Part shown: in pieces, positions 47,609-57,574 of the stretch | Numbering within the stretch: position 1 is the first letter of the stretch | Layout of the letters: every line of letters starts with the position of its first letter | NCBI GenBank assembly: GCA_025667525.1 | Contig: CM046874.1 | Coordinates: 424,598,400-424,662,399, forward strand | From: Glebionis coronaria | Taxonomy: Eukaryota; Streptophyta; Magnoliopsida; Asterales; Asteraceae | Length of the DNA stretch: 64,000 bases | Reading direction: 5' to 3' | Made by a program: the position numbers and the translations under genes | The notes under the pieces: generated by a model | What the model was told of the DNA's origin: nothing | The model's database searches: none | What the model saw: only the letters and a program-made list of their open reading frames with translations

Positions 47609-49633
47609 TGACCAAGGTCGAGTCAGGCTCACGACTCGGTAATCAAAAATCAAGCGCTTCTTGGGAGGCAACCCATGTTTCTATCTTTTAGCTTTCTTTA
47701 TCCTAAGTGTAGGGGAGACCCGTTGGTGTTTGATCTCTCCTCTCTTCTTATTCAGGGATTAGAGCTTCAAAGATCCACTCTTGATGATTCTTGACGACCC
47801 GTGATTCCGTGTTCACTTCTTCCCGGTTCTATCCTAAACTCTTTTCGATTCACTATTTTATATTTTCTCAATATTAAAATAGGAATCTCTTTAGTTGTCT
47901 TTTCCTTAGCAAGATTTAAACAAAGTGCACAATGTCCTAAGTGTAGGGGAGTTTACTCCCACATGCTTAAACATTGAGGACAATGTTTATATTACGTGTA
48001 GGGGGACTTCTATCGAAGTTAAGTGGCATTTTCCTTGTATTTGTCCTCATTTTAACCGGAAAATCAATTTTTCGACATTTTTCAAAATTTTTGATCTATT
48101 TTGGCCTATTAGTTTTTCCCTTTGTATAGTTATTTTCTTTCTTTGCTAGAATAAACTTTAATAAAGTGGTTTTAATTTTCAAACTTTGTGAATCTTTTGA
48201 CTCAACCCGAGTTTACTTATCTAAGTTACTCTAGCTAGTATCCTTAACGTGTTTAAGTCAAGTTTTGCTAGGCTTTTATATAGGAAGCTATAAAACGCGA
48301 AAGTCTTAACTCTCACGGGTTAAGAACAAAAACTTTTCGCAAGTTCCTAAAATTGATCCTAGAGAGTCGTTTATCAAGGGAACTTTAAAATGCGATTTCT
48401 AAACTTGAAAAAGTCTAAGAGTTTATAAGATCCTATAGGCGACTCGAAAACCCAAAACTTTGATTTAATAGGCTAAGCATCCACGAGTCTCATTCCTTGA
48501 GTTATTAAACTTTGGAGAACGAGAGATGATAGAGCCAATTATAAGTTTGGTATTCTTTCGTGAATTTATGTGAGTTAATTATAAGCCTATTCTCCCATCG
48601 CTTGTTAATAAATTTATCTGCAATAAATAAGGTTGTACGATTTGAAAAGTTACTTAGCTTCTAGCCCAAGATCGTTTAAAAGTTGCTCGGTATGGATTAG
48701 AGTTCATAGCCAAGGCATAACTTATTGAAGCGGGATGCGAAGATTGGCGAGTCCAAAAAGGTCCTAACAAGACATGAGGACTATATTTTGTTGCTAAAGA
48801 TCCAAAGTGATGTGAAGAATCATTTATCGAAAATCAATATGAATGATCGAGACACATGACGAAAAGCAAAAACTCCCCAAAAGTCATGGAGAAGTGTATC
48901 CGAAAAGACCCTAGCAAGGTATGAGGATAAATAGATCTAAGTCATAAAAGGAGGCGGATCGTTGTATATCAAAGTCCAAAATAAAGATTGGATAAAAACG
49001 AAGAAGTCGTGGTCCAAGTATGAATCTCTCAAAACTTCAAGTGAAGAAATTCCTATTATGAAGAGAAGGCCATTATTTCATGAACGTCTCTCAAGGTTTG
49101 AAGTATGAAGTCGCTGCCAAATATCGGTCCGAGAAAGGTCTCAAATCGCGAAGCGAGTTATGCCAAGATATGAACTTTATGAGGTCCCGAGAAGCAGTTT
49201 TAAAAGATTTTGTCCATTAGCTAACTATTGATTAAATCGTTCACTTTATTTTCGGCCTAAATAACTATCGAAATAACTCAACAATGCATCCTCGTGATCA
49301 TTCAAGACTATAATAAAATATAAGAGATACCCCTAGTAATAAGGGAGTCTAAGTAAGTAATTGGCCCACATGAGTTCGTGTTAGTTTGCTAACTTATAAT
49401 AACAATGATCTCGTTTTTAAGCTTGGTTTGGAGAAAGTGAAAACTTGAGGATGATGATTATTCATGACATTTTCAAAACCCAAGGTATGCTTTTGATTCA
49501 TTTACTTTGAATGTTTATAGTTTTCTATCTCTTTAATAAAGGCCAACGTGGATTGATTATGATGAAAAATATAAACGTGCTTTGTAACTAATGCATTGCA
49601 TGAGGACATTGCAATGGTCAAGTGTAGGGGATT
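47609..49633 (+). other. 3' region of gypsy-2
   Basis: Non-coding, with the same landmark order as gypsy-1: GTCGAGTCAGG, AAGCGCTTCTTGGGAGGC near 47652, purine tracts AAGTGTAGGGG near 47703, 47940 and 47997, a perfect hairpin at 47969-47988, and a terminal purine tract at 49618-49633. Confidence 0.75.
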
Positions 49634-51533
49634 TGATAGGTGTGTAAACACCCATCCTTTTTACCACTTAATTACAATAATAACCGAGCCAAAACGTGTA
49701 TTTTATGTCTTTTATGTTGGAATTATGCGTGGTTTGTGATTTTTTTTATTTAGGACGAAAAGGTGAAAAGTGGAGAAAACACGGGCATTCACGGGCTTTT
49801 ATCGAAGAAAAAGACGAAAGACGAAGTCAAGAAGTCAAGAGTGCAAAAAGAATGGAAGTCCAAGACCAATTCTGAAGATTTATCAAAGAAAAAGTCAAAA
49901 GACGGAAGTTTACTAAAAGCTGAAGAACTCAAATCTTATTTATTGAAGAATTAAAAGACGAGTCCAAAGAAATCCCGAGCCAAAAGTCATTAAAGTCCAA
50001 GATTAAAGAAGATTAAAAGGCTTAAAGACCAATGGTGCAATTAACAAAAGATTAAGAAGAGAAGGACTAAGCATGCAATTAAGGAGAAAGGAAAGAGGGG
50101 AGGAAGCTTCCTAAGCACTCCTTAATCCTCCCCTATAAATAGATTAAGAAGTTAATCATTTCATTTTGTTGGCTAATAGTGACAATTAGTTCTTCCACTT
50201 TTAATTACCTTGTCAGTTAATTACTTGTCAAATTTAAATACTTGTCTTGCACCTTAATTAGCATTTAATTTCAAGTAAGTGTTCTTTTAATTCTTGTTAA
50301 TCTTTATCTTTATTGTTTGATCTCATCCTCCTTTCTTTAATCTTTGATTTTTATGTTTATGTTCATGTTCATGTTCTTATTTTGATCAAAGTGGGTTTTG
50401 ATTATTGTGGTTAGTTTTGTTAGTTTTATTGATTTGGATTGTTTGTTTATGATTATTAGATGTTTTGTTATTAGTTTGGTTTAATCTTGTGGTTGATTTT
50501 GATTAGTTTAGATTGGATTCGTGTTATTTTTTGTTCTTGCGTGTTCTTCGTTCGTGTTCATTTCCCAGGTATATTCCGGATCAAATATTTGTTCAGAAAG
50601 TTCTGAACCAAGAAAGTTCTGAACCAAGCAAAAGTTCTGAACCAAGCAAAATTCTGAACCAAGGAAGTTCCGAACCAAGCAAAAGTTCTGAACCAAGTAA
50701 AAGTTCTAAACAAAAGTTCTGAACCAAGCAAAAGTTCTGAACCAAGCAAAAGTTCCGAACCAAGGAAGTTCCGAACCAAAGTTCCGAACCAAGCAAAAGT
50801 TCTGAACCAAGCAAAAGTTCCGAACCAAGGAAGTTCCGAACCAAAGTTCTGAACCAAGCAAAGTTCCGAATCAAAGTTCTGAACCAAGGAAGTTCCGAAC
50901 CAAAGTTCCGAACCAAGGAAGTTCCGAATCAATTGAAGTTCCGAATCAGTAAAAGTTCCGAACGAAGGATTTATTCCGGATAAGTGACATATTCCGAATA
51001 GAGAATTTATTTCGGATCAAGGATTTTGGTAAATATTCCGAGTGAAGAAGAATCATTCCGAACGAAGGTGACATTCCGGATGAGTGATTATTCCGAACGA
51101 AGGATTATTCCGAATGAGCTGTTTTCAGGTTCTTTTTAATTTCAGTTTTTAAGTTTTTATTTTTAAGCTTTATTTTTCCCGCCTCTTTACTTAGTTGCAC
51201 TTTAAGTTTAATTGCCTTAGATTTATTTTAGCCTTGCCTTAGTTTAAGTTTTAGTTGCATTTTAAGTTTCCTTATATAGTTTTAAGTTTGTGTTATTTAC
51301 TTTTAGTGCCTTTTAATTTTCATCACGCTTTTAAATCCATGCCATTTATTTTAAATTAGTTTTAGATTTACTTTAAAGTCATTTTACTTTAAACGTCTTC
51401 GCATTCTTAATTACTACAACGACACAACTATTTGTTTCACCAAAGAACGACATAGTCGCATAGTTAACCAAGGATCAATTCGAAGAGACATACTTAAACG
51501 AATCTTTTTACCTGGACAAAAAGGCTTGTATCA
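49634..51533 (+). repeat. 3' LTR of gypsy-2
   Basis: It runs from TGATAGGTGTGTAAACACCC to GGCTTGTATCA, followed by GCGAA. TATA box at 50134-50141. Minisatellite at about 50585-51116, shorter than in the 5' LTR. Confidence 0.93.
50585..51116 (+). repeat. TTCCGAACCAAG minisatellite in gypsy-2 3' LTR
   Basis: Same units as 43478-44055, with several units fewer. Confidence 0.9.
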
Positions 51534-51538
51534 GCGAA

Positions 51539-53555
51539 GAACCCTAGCTACTTAATCCATGTATCATCAATTAATTGGTGGAGACACGTCACTCAACTCC
51601 TCCTGAACACCTTTTCACCTCCTTTAAATACCAGACATTTCTCACACACAAGTAGTTAGTTAGGTTTTAGCAGCTAGGATTAGAAATAGTTTCACACAGT
51701 AATTTAAGATGATAGTTTAGCTTTTAAAATTCTGTTAAAAACTTGTAATCGTTTTCAGTTGTAACTAATTTTCCTTACCACCATTAATGAAGTTCATTTT
51801 TTCTTTAAAATCTTCAATCTGCCTTCATTCAGTTAAAATTTTAGAGAGTATTAGATATAACTAATTCAGTCAGTTACATTTTTCAGTTGGTAGTTGTAAC
51901 AGAAAACAACATTCTTTTTCGATCCTGATTTTCAGCCTTTAAATTCTGCATTTTACATTAGAAATTACTGCCGTAAGCTCTTATTAGCCAATGAGTTCCG
52001 TTCACTGATTTATATTTTTCTAAAACGAATTAAGATTCTTTTGTAATCATTTCTATTTTCAAAAGATTAAACAGGTAATTCTTATAACTTCTCAACTTAG
52101 GAAGAGTTTGTTATGAGGTTTGTTTACAACTTGTTCGTAGCTTTTGATTGCATCACTTTGATGAGTTTGTTGAAATTATGGAGTAATAAGTAGAATCGAT
52201 CATGTTCAAGTCTTCGTTGATAGTTTAAGACACCAACGAGCAGGGCTTGAAAATAAGTGATTTTGCACTTGAATCAGGAGTAGCAGATTATACTCGAGGA
52301 GTAGATTTAGATAATCAAGATCAGAGGATGCAGTTCAGATAGGAGTGTTTGTCTTTGCTGGTTATAAGCTGAATCTTTAGACGCTGGTTGGTTTCGACTC
52401 GGTTCAGCATCATCTTATCTTCATCAACGAGCAAGGCCTGGAAGTATAAGGTCAAGCGCATATTTTGTTTTCTGCATTTTTAGTATAACACTGCTAGTAG
52501 AATAATGGTAGCGTAATTGTGCTTGCAACCTGCTTAAATGCCCTTGCTACGTGCTATTCGATATCTATTTAAATTCAGTTCTTTAATTCCAGCCTTATCT
52601 TTATAAAATTTGCATTCTGTTATATAGGGTGTTTGGTACTAGTTTATATTGCTTGTTCTTTAGTCTGTAGGAATATACTTGAACTATTAGGTACTAGTTA
52701 GTGAATAGAGAAGTTAAATTTTACTTGATTTGTTGATATAATAAACGACTAAGGAGTCTAGAGTAGAGTTCCATGTTAATCCAACCATAGTTTGGTATAC
52801 ATCAGTCTTAGTTAGCCTATTAAAAGTTGATTTCAATATGGCAGTTAGTTTTCAGCTTATTGATAAGTTGGACATAAGTTTTTGATTGTAGAAAAAGGTT
52901 AAAATTAGTAGAACAGGTTGGGTAATTCAGTTTTACTTTTGTGTTCTAGTTAGTTAAGACCCAAATGTATCCCATAGATCAAATTGTCAAGCCTTTGCAT
53001 AATGAGAAAGTCAAACAGGCCATTCACTACATCTAATTTGGGTTGTGAATAGTAAAGTCTTTCTTGTAGAATATCTTTAAGATTTTAAATGAGTTTTGGA
53101 TAGTCTAGGGTCAAATGCATTTTAATATTTTCTAAGTTTATTCATAGTGCAACTTTAAGTCCTTCTTAGTAGTAATCCGATTTGGATTATTTGTTAAATC
53201 TGTTTTGGGCTTTAATTCTTGTTGGGCCAATTCTTGTATTTTACTGATTTGTTTTCTCGGCATTAAAATATTTTAAAAGTCGAGTCTTATACATCTTGAT
53301 ATTAGGATTTGTTAAAATTGTGTATTAGTTTTATAAACTTTGCATTTTTTTGTTAGATAAATGTTTGTTTTAACTAATTGTCTTTAGAACAGTACGTATT
53401 ACATATATTAGTTATTTTTACATTTTACTTGCTTTGTGTCAGTTAGATATAGATACCAAATTACGAATCTTAACCAAAACGATTAAGTCAAACTTGTAAA
53501 ACCGGATTTCAATTCGATAAGACCGAAAGAAAAAGATACTAAAAAGCAAATATAA
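51539..53555 (+). repeat. 5' LTR of gypsy E, second part
   Basis: It continues the LTR after gypsy-2. A TTTAAATA box is at 51623-51630. The end is placed at ...AAATATA, two bases before the primer site, by analogy with gypsy-1 and gypsy-2. With the first part the LTR is about 2.7 kb. No gene is seen. Confidence 0.7.
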
Positions 53556-53557
53556 AA

Positions 53558-53572
53558 TGGCGCCGCTGCTGG
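53558..53572 (+). other. Primer-binding site, Athila/Tat type (gypsy E)
   Basis: TGGCGCCGCTGCTGG, one base different from gypsy-1 and gypsy-2. Confidence 0.78.
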
Positions 53573-53959
53573 TTCACATTTGTAGTGATTGACGGTTTTT
53601 CGTGGCGATATTTTTGGATTTTAGAGATCCGTTCATTTTTTAACGTTACTTTTGTGCATTAAAAAATAAAAAATAAACAAAAAAACAAATAAAAAAATCG
53701 CAAAAACAATTCTTTTCCTAAAGAATTATTCCAAAAGAAATTCAAAAATCATAAAAGTAATTCTTTTCCTAAAGAACTACACCAAAAATATTTTTGTATA
53801 TATACTTTTTAGTTCCTTACTTCCATTCTCTCATAGTTCTTTGTACATATATTTTCTTATTAAAAAAATAATAATATAAAAATATTTTCTACTTTACTAT
53901 AAGTATCGTGTATACTTATATTATTTTCACATTGTATTCGCTCGTGTTGTGCTTTCATT

Positions 53960-54430
53960 ATGATTGATCTGGAGGAACCTTTGAAACTTTATAACTTTGA
54001 TGATGATTTGGATAGTTTTCTTAACCAATATTATTCGGAGACGGATGAGTTATCTTATGATTCCGAATATCATTTTATTTCTTTATCGGGTTTGGAGGAT
54101 GATGACTCTCCTATATTAGATTTCGATGCGGAATTCTATGATGATAAGACAATAGACGTGGGGGATATCATTTTTAGTGATTTGACACATATTCTTCCTA
54201 CCTTGTTGTCTCGCGATGATATGATCTCTGAAGGAAATATTTCTATCGTTGATTTGGACTTATTTTGTCATACTCCCATTACGGGAAAGGTGTTCGACCC
54301 GGGTATACATGTTTTAGACCCATCTTGGTTTTTGCATACTTTTTCACAAAAAATGATTTTTCAAAAACCAGAGTTATCATTTTTATATTCTTATCACCAT
54401 AAGAAAAAAAAGGTTCTGGTACATGTTTAA
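53960..54430 (+). CDS. Stand-alone acidic FDPG-type ORF of gypsy E
   Basis: This is an intact 156-codon frame with its own ATG about 390 bases after the primer site; no Gag or protease precedes it. Residues 11-29 (YNFDDDLDSFLNQYYSETD) align with the YSFEDDFSTVLNTYFPHESD region of gypsy-2. GKVFDPGI near residue 112 matches KEKVFDPGI. The C-terminus is Lys-rich (HHKKKKVL) and probably frame-shifted, since a second FD-x-GG motif (NFIFDLGG) follows in another frame at about 54475. It is homologous to the C-terminal domain of the Gag-protease polyprotein of gypsy-1 and gypsy-2. The function is unknown, and whether it is expressed is not shown. Confidence 0.55.
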   Translation: MIDLEEPLKLYNFDDDLDSFLNQYYSETDELSYDSEYHFISLSGLEDDDSPILDFDAEFYDDKTIDVGDIIFSDLTHILPTLLSRDDMISEGNISIVDLDLFCHTPITGKVFDPGIHVLDPSWFLHTFSQKMIFQKPELSFLYSYHHKKKKVLVHV

Positions 54431-55907
54431 AAAGTTTAATTTCACTACTTTGGAGTCATTTTTACTAAAGGATGGAAATTTTATATTTGACCTGGGTGGA
54501 ATTTATACGGGGATTCCCTTAAGGGAAAGATTTATATCATGGAGAGACTTTTCTTCACGGGTAAATCTTCTTCTCTCCATGACGGTTTCCTCAAGGAAAA
54601 ATTAATTTGGGGTCAAGTCGAGCTAGAGACTTTGGGCATAAAATCAAGCGTTGAGTAACTAGGTTTAGATTCCTTAGATTTTTTTTCTATCAATAAGAGG
54701 GTGTTATAGTAGAGTTGAAGTGGAGGGGTGTCCTTTCTTCGTCTTTTGGTGTTTGTTTCAAGGGTTGCTCTCTCTCATTTCATTCATGGAGCTTATGGAG
54801 GAGGCCCGTGTATCCGGTTCACTTCGATTTGTTTTTGCTATTGTGATATTCAAAATTGTTGAAAACGAATTCAATTTAGTTGTCTTTTCTTAGCTCGAAT
54901 TAAACAACGTAAGCAATGTCATAGGGGAGTTTCCACTCCAATACTCTTAAACATTGAGGACAATGTTTATCTTAAGTGTAAGGGAGACTTCTATCGAAGT
55001 GACCTGCCAAGATCATTGCCTTTTCCTTCATGATAATTGGGAAAATTAAAATTTTCAACATTTTTCAAAATTTTTATCTACCTTCGCCACAAAAATATCA
55101 TTTTCATTTTTGCATATCATTTTCATTTACATACACTTTGCATTTTCCTTTATTTTTGTTTCTTCAAAAAAATATATAAATGAAAAATAAAAAAAAATAA
55201 TAAAGGATATGGTTTTTACAAGTTTAGACATCTTTGACATATTAGGCCCATCATGAATATTTTGACTCAACCCGAGTTTGCTTATTCAAGCTTACTCTAG
55301 CTAGTATCCTTAACCATGTAAACCTTTCATTTGTTTTATTAGGCTAAGCATCCACGAGTCTCATTACATGATTTTAAATTATGGAGTACGAGAAATGATA
55401 GAGTTTGAAGTAAGTGTAAAGGGCTAGATAAACCTCATATTGATTACTTGTGACTATTTTGCCCCCTTTCGTAACCTTTACTTTCTTGTCAACGCATGTA
55501 TACATTGTTAATAAATAATCAAGAACGGTTTTAATCGGTTTGTAGTCTCTTATGCATTTTTTACTAATCATTCGTGGTTGGTATAAGTACGTCTTAAGAT
55601 TCTAAGTTAGAACGTTTTATGTGTACTAGACTTTTGTCATGCTTAATACTTAGCGGGTGTTTTTCTTTTAATTGTTTTTCTTTTATTTGTAAGGAATAAA
55701 GAAAAATAAGAGCGACTTAAAAAATAAAAAAATGAGTGACTAGAAAAAAAAGAAAAAAGAATTATTCAAGACTCCCATGAGGGGCATTGTGGTGTTGATT
55801 ATAGTAGTTATTGAATTCCAATAATACTCTCACAAGGGTTGCGGGAATTTGGTAGTTGCTCCAATCCAATATTACTCTCACAAGGGTTGCGGGGTTAAAG
55901 ATCCAAG
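54431..55907 (+). other. 3' region of gypsy E
   Basis: Non-coding apart from the second motif remnant near 54475. It carries GTCAAGTCGAGC near 54612, the hairpin at 54949-54968, a purine tract AAGTGTAAGGGAGA, ACTCAACCCGAGTTTGCTTA near 55263 and GGCTAAGCATCCACGAGTCT near 55342. The doubled block CAATA(A/T)TACTCTCACAAGG with GGTTGCGG occurs at about 55820 and 55867. Copia A3 begins at 55908. Confidence 0.7.
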
Positions 55908-56401
55908 TGTTGATCCCAAACTTAGATCCATCTAGCTTTGTGTAAACGAGAATAAATCAAGTTAAACACTTAGAGAAACTTTGTTGTATATGAAACAATC
56001 TAAGTATTATGCGGAATTAATACTTAGAACAAGAACACACAAACATAATAAACCAAACTTTCACTTTGATTGATTAATCAAACTTGCGTACAATGAAAGT
56101 GTAAAACATATATCGAACTAAAACCTAAAGGCCTCCTTTTATAGATTAAGGAACCTTGTACAAGAGTCTACGTATCAACTATTTTAGGTAAAGATAAACA
56201 TAAGAAATACATTTTCGAACATATCTTTACTAGAAACATAAAACATGTACACTAAGTATCCTATCAGTGCTTGACTTCTTCTTATGAACGCTTGACTTCT
56301 TCTTGTCAACGCTTGATCTAACAACACTTGATTTCTTCCTATCAACGTCCAATTTCCTCTTGTCAGCGTCTAAGTATCTTGGCTTCATTTTATTCCCAAC
56401 A
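55908..56401 (-). repeat. 3' LTR of copia A3
   Basis: The minus strand runs from TGTTGGGAATAAAATG to TTGGGATCAACA, 494 bases, the same family as 10483-10986. GCTGACAAG/GTTGACAAG units lie at 56266-56374. Confidence 0.9.
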
Positions 56402-56414
56402 ATCCTCCCCTAAA
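56402..56414 (-). other. Polypurine tract of copia A3
   Basis: The minus strand reads TTTAGGGGAGGAT immediately before the LTR. Confidence 0.8.
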
Positions 56415-56488
56415 CTTGATATCTACTCTAGTGATCAAGTTTCTGAATAAAAACTAAATACAAGGAGGATTCTTACAAATACACATTA

Positions 56489-57574
56489 CTAGTTGATTAG
56501 GAAATAAATAAACCAAATTGTATCTTTGCCAACATCACTTGTATAATCCATTTCCAGATGTGTTGACACCATTTTCTTCAAAACTTCCTTGGACATAGGA
56601 TATTCAAAATCCACAAGAAGATATTCAGAAAATTTTGTAGTACTCAAATGATAAACGCCAGCTGCCGAATGTAAACGCCACTGAAGTCTACTGATATCAT
56701 CAAGAACCAACCATATTGGATCTTCATCACTTGGTGCACACCTCCTCTTGAATGTGGTCCAAATCTTTATTCCATTGACTGAAGTAAGTGCTTCAGCCTC
56801 ATACTTGGTCTTCATCAATCCATAAAGATCTACCAAGTCTTCTTTATCTAGGCTTGCAAACAAAGAGATAAGAGTAGTAAAAGTATGTACCTCCTTTCCA
56901 TATCTGCCAATCATCCAAAACCCACTTGCATCTTCTTCATAATGAACTATAGGGTTTCTGTAATCATGAGGTAATACCTCTACCAAATGTGAAGCTTCCA
57001 AAGGTGAGAGCTTAATACTCCTTCTAATAACTGCTTCACTAGGATTCACTCTATCCAAATTCTTTGGGAACTCAATAGGAAGTCCCTTCTTTAAAGGCCT
57101 TGGTGAAATTAAAGCCTTTTGGATCTGCATATCTTCTTCAAGTTCTTCCTTTCTTTCATCTGAAAGAAGTCTGATAGTGTTATATACTTGAACACTTGCC
57201 CATATAGGATAAGCGCTATACTCCAACTCATCAAAGGACAATCCCTTCAAGTTCTGAAAAGTCCAACCTCTTTGATGACATCTGAGAAGCATGTAGCAGA
57301 GCTCCCTTCTATCCTTTTTAGACTGTGAAAGAACCTTGCTAGCCTTATACTTCAGAATCAACTTTCAATCTCAATGAACTCTTTGTAGAATCTCCAAACC
57401 CCAAATTTGATCTGAAATTGTCATGTCTGGATTCTTCATTACCTTATTCTCCCATGCAAAGTACATCTGAGCTACTTCAGGCATCTCATAATCTACCTAA
57501 TTTTTCAACTCTGCAAGCCTCTCCTTAGCCAACTCATCACCATATTCAAGCCATTCTGGATTTTCAATGATCAT
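56489..57574 (-). pseudogene. Third ORF of copia A family, between pol and 3' LTR
   Basis: From 57361 the frame is open for 290 codons to a stop at 56489. Upstream, the same reading can be followed to 57574 with three stops (near 57499 and 57365), so the original protein was longer. No Gag, protease, integrase, RT or RNase H motif is present. It has charged helical stretches (DERKEELEEDMQIQ), then a compact region with FWMIGRYGKEVHTF, DLYGLMKTKYEAEA and IWLVLDDISRLQWRLH. From memory this resembles the extra C-terminal ORF of SIRE/Maximus-like copia elements in Asteraceae (blocks around KTK-Y, L-W and LLVEK-YP). Its role is unknown; an Env-like label would be unsupported because I see no signal peptide or clear membrane segment. 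Confidence 0.7.

Larger units (their letters stand above)
42519..51533 (+). mobile_element. Complete Ty3/gypsy element gypsy-2, 9015 bp, lacking RT/RNase H/integrase
   Basis: LTRs at 42519-44470 (1952 bases) and 49634-51533 (1900 bases), with target-site duplications GCGAA at 42514-42518 and 51534-51538. The layout is the same as gypsy-1: primer site, possible leader intron, Gag-protease-FDPG frame and a long 3' region, again without pol. It is inserted in the LTR of E. Most of the LTR length difference lies in a tandem array of TTCCGAACCAAG units. Gag has lost about 247 bases of its capsid core. Confidence 0.93.
41811..55907 (+). mobile_element. Ty3/gypsy element E, 5' LTR and short interior, itself interrupted
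   Basis: It begins with an LTR (TGATAAGTGTG) inserted in copia D, broken by gypsy-2 (42519-51533) and resuming at 51539. The LTR ends near 53555 and is followed by an Athila/Tat-type primer site. The interior has no Gag or protease, only the acidic FDPG-type ORF and the lineage's 3' landmarks. It is cut at 55908 by copia A3, so its 3' LTR lies outside the window. Confidence 0.82.
55908..57574 (-). mobile_element. Copia A3, 3' LTR and third ORF only
   Basis: Minus orientation. The 3' LTR (55908-56401) is preceded in element order by a polypurine tract and an ORF that is not Gag or Pol. Pol and the 5' half lie beyond gypsy LTR G, which interrupts at 57575 (probable target duplicate ATCAT, 57570-57574). 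CCAAG (55903-55907) should be one of A3's own target duplicates. Confidence 0.85.

Noticed and set aside
55374..55571. Minus 65-codon frame in the E 3' region
   Set aside because: Short, AT-rich and without any motif; the region is conserved between gypsy elements as non-coding landmarks on the plus strand.
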